This document shows positions 5,558 through 6,454 of a stretch of DNA of 6,454 nt, in pieces (position 1 is the stretch's first letter; the number at the start of each line of letters is the position of its first letter). The position numbers were made by a program, and so were the translations under genes. The stretch comes from Candidatus Cloacimonadota bacterium. GTDB taxonomy: Bacteria > Cloacimonadota > Cloacimonadia > Cloacimonadales > Cloacimonadaceae. The stretch lies in the NCBI GenBank assembly GCA_028703735.1, contig JAQVMI010000109.1, forward strand, positions 1 to 6,454. The letters are read 5' to 3'. The notes under the pieces are model-generated. The model was not told the origin of the DNA. It saw only the letters and a list, made by a program, of their open reading frames with translations, and did not search any database.

Positions 5558-5632
5558 GGTCCAGTAACTCAGTGGTAGAGTATCTGCCTTTTAAGCAGAG
5601 AGTCGGCAGTTCGAGCCTGCCCTGGATCACCA
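5558..5632 (+). tRNA. tRNA-Lys (anticodon TTT)
   Basis: A full cloverleaf is visible. The acceptor stem GGTCCAG/CTGGATC has seven pairs including one G-T. The D stem is ACTC/GAGT with the loop AGTGGTA. The anticodon stem TCTGC/GCAGA holds loop CTTTTAA with anticodon TTT at 5590-5592. The variable loop has five bases. The T stem GGCAG/CTGCC holds loop TTCGAGC. The discriminator is A, as expected for Lys, and CCA is encoded (5630-5632). The D stem opens with an A-T pair where G-C is usual, and both sides agree. It reads AAA and, by wobble, AAG codons. It is the first of three tRNAs, six bases ahead of the next. Confidence 0.97.
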
Positions 5633-5638
5633 ATTTGC

Positions 5639-5713
5639 GACCCCTTCGTCTATCGGTCAGGACTCAAGATTTTCATTCTTGCAAGAGGGGTTCGATTCCC
5701 CTAGGGGTCGCCA
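5639..5713 (+). tRNA. tRNA-Glu (anticodon TTC)
   Basis: The acceptor stem GACCCCT/AGGGGTC is fully paired. The D stem is GTCT/GGAC. The anticodon stem CAAGA/TCTTG holds loop TTTTCAT with anticodon TTC at 5672-5674. The T stem AGGGG/CCCCT holds loop TTCGATT. The discriminator is G, as is usual for Glu, and CCA is encoded (5711-5713). It reads GAA and, by wobble, GAG. Six bases separate it from tRNA-Lys, so both are surely on one transcript. Confidence 0.97.
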
Positions 5714-5753
5714 GTTTATTTTTTGGTTTGCCTATTATGATAGTTTTTAGCAT

Positions 5754-5829
5754 GTCCCGTTCGTCTAGTGGCCCAGGACTCGTGATTCTCAGTCACGCAA
5801 CAGGGGTTCGATTCCCCTACGGGATGCCA
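5754..5829 (+). tRNA. tRNA-Glu (anticodon CTC)
   Basis: The acceptor stem GTCCCGT/ACGGGAT has a G-T first pair. The D stem is GTCT/GGAC. The anticodon stem CGTGA/TCACG holds loop TTCTCAG with anticodon CTC at 5788-5790. The T arm (5802-5818) is identical over 17 bases to that of the preceding tRNA-Glu. The discriminator is G and CCA is encoded (5827-5829). It reads GAG only. Forty bases separate it from tRNA-Glu(TTC), without a clear terminator or promoter, so it is probably co-transcribed. Confidence 0.96.
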
Positions 5830-5898
5830 ACTTTAGTAAACAATTGGTTCGATAATTGCACTACATCCCAGAAAAGATAATCAGGAATAAAAGTTTAA

Positions 5899-6454
5899 GT
5901 GGATACAGAATACATTCCCAGCAATAACATCAAGATCACTTATCAAAATGGCTTGAACGGAGCTAAGCGGAGTATTATTATACCCCAATGGTCTATCTTT
6001 ACCTTAGGCACTCTATTGGTTTTCCTGTTTGTTTCCACCTTCATTTTCTATGCTATGCTGGGTAATTACGCAAAACTTGGTGACAAGGTGGAGCAATATA
6101 AAGCAGAGAACAACAGCCTTCGCAGCAAGGTAGATTTCTATTCTGCCGCAGTGGATTCTATTTACAAAATGCTGGAAGCACCTGCTTTAAAGGGCTCTTC
6201 CGCAGATGCAGATTATCCTTCTTTGGGCTTGGGTAATTCCAGGCAGTATTCCGATTTTTCGAATGACCCCGCCCTTAAGAACCAAATTGACCAATTAGAA
6301 CTGAAGCTGGCAGCAATTTTGGCACAAGTAAACGTAAGTGAGCCAAATCCCATAAACCATCTTCCAGAAACCCCTAATGCCATTTATCCTGCGGATTCCA
6401 TGCCTTCTATTTATCCAAGTTTTGGGCGTATCTCCGATGGATGGGGAATGCGTA
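5899..6454 (+). CDS. M23-family murein peptidase, N-terminal part (3'-truncated by the window edge)
   Basis: 185 codons are present. The start is GTG 5899: an in-frame TAA directly precedes it (5896-5898), and the first in-frame ATG lies inside the membrane segment, so GTG is the only sensible choice. AGGA (5883-5886) lies a long 12 bases upstream and is weak. Residues 1-30 are cytoplasmic, ending in basic K23-R24. Residues about 31-54 form one membrane segment. Residues about 57-95 form a short coiled coil (LGDKVEQYKAENNSLRSKV). A variable linker follows, with a second helical stretch near 125-145. The last residues (PSFGRISDGWGMR, 173-185) match the opening of LytM/M23 domains, which normally continue with R.HP and the zinc ligands HxxxD and HxH beyond the window. 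The protein would be an inner-membrane-anchored periplasmic peptidoglycan endopeptidase or a divisome-type LytM factor; which one depends on the missing zinc residues. GATAAT at 5876-5881 is a possible -10 box without a good -35 partner, so read-through from the tRNAs is possible. Confidence 0.85.
   Translation, partial: MDTEYIPSNNIKITYQNGLNGAKRSIIIPQWSIFTLGTLLVFLFVSTFIFYAMLGNYAKLGDKVEQYKAENNSLRSKVDFYSAAVDSIYKMLEAPALKGSSADADYPSLGLGNSRQYSDFSNDPALKNQIDQLELKLAAILAQVNVSEPNPINHLPETPNAIYPADSMPSIYPSFGRISDGWGMR

Noticed and set aside
5841..5858. CAATT/AATTG hairpin after tRNA-Glu(CTC) as a terminator
   Set aside because: The stem is only five AT-rich pairs and no T-run follows, so termination here is not supported.
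5506..5880. 124-codon plus-strand ORF across the tRNA cluster
   Set aside because: It overlaps all three tRNA genes and starts inside the promoter region; the open frame follows from tRNA sequence.

Overview
The window looks like chromosomal DNA of a Gram-negative bacterium of the FCB group, most plausibly a Cloacimonadota ('Candidatus Cloacimonas'-like) or related lineage. This is inferred from three things: a very long secreted multidomain protein ending in a Por/type IX-style C-terminal sorting domain (YPNPFNP...GIYFCRL...K), a lipoprotein with a lipobox, and a moderately AT-rich composition. It has not been tested against a database. No integrase, transposase, CRISPR array or phage gene is visible.

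Layout. Positions 1-387 hold the end of an open frame (1-108) and, in the same frame after a TAG, a 91-residue ORF with a DnaD/DnaB_2-like C-terminal helical motif. Whether these are two genes or one gene broken by an amber codon is open. Facing them, with stop codons touching (TAG|CTA at 385-390), is a minus-strand gene (388-1425) for a complete M14-family zinc carboxypeptidase lipoprotein. It has a near-consensus promoter placed so close to its ATG that the mRNA should be almost leaderless. A 536-bp region without a convincing gene (1426-1961) follows and contains two hairpins, short repeats and a doubtful 34-codon ORF.

The centre (1962-5291) is a 1109-residue secreted surface protein. Its order is signal peptide, N-terminal beta domain, FN3-like domain, jelly-roll-like domain, second FN3-like domain, a ~185-residue domain present twice around an ASH/HYDIN-like Ig domain, and the C-terminal sorting domain. 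It ends at a strong, probably bidirectional, intrinsic terminator (5311-5345). About 160 bp with nothing recognisable (5346-5505) lead to a tRNA cluster, Lys(TTT)-Glu(TTC)-Glu(CTC), with CCA encoded in all three. A TTGACA box and a short palindrome lie just upstream. The window ends inside the N-terminal part of an M23-type murein peptidase (GTG start at 5899): membrane anchor, coiled coil, linker and the first residues of the catalytic domain.

How the genes relate: the M14 lipoprotein, the surface protein and the M23 protein all act in or on the cell envelope, but orientation, the terminator and the tRNAs place them in separate transcription units, so no single operon or dedicated system is supported. 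I see no clear undescribed system. The points most worth a second look are the in-frame stop at 106, the near-leaderless promoter, the hairpin-containing intergenic region, the palindrome at the tRNA promoter and the duplicated domain of the surface protein.
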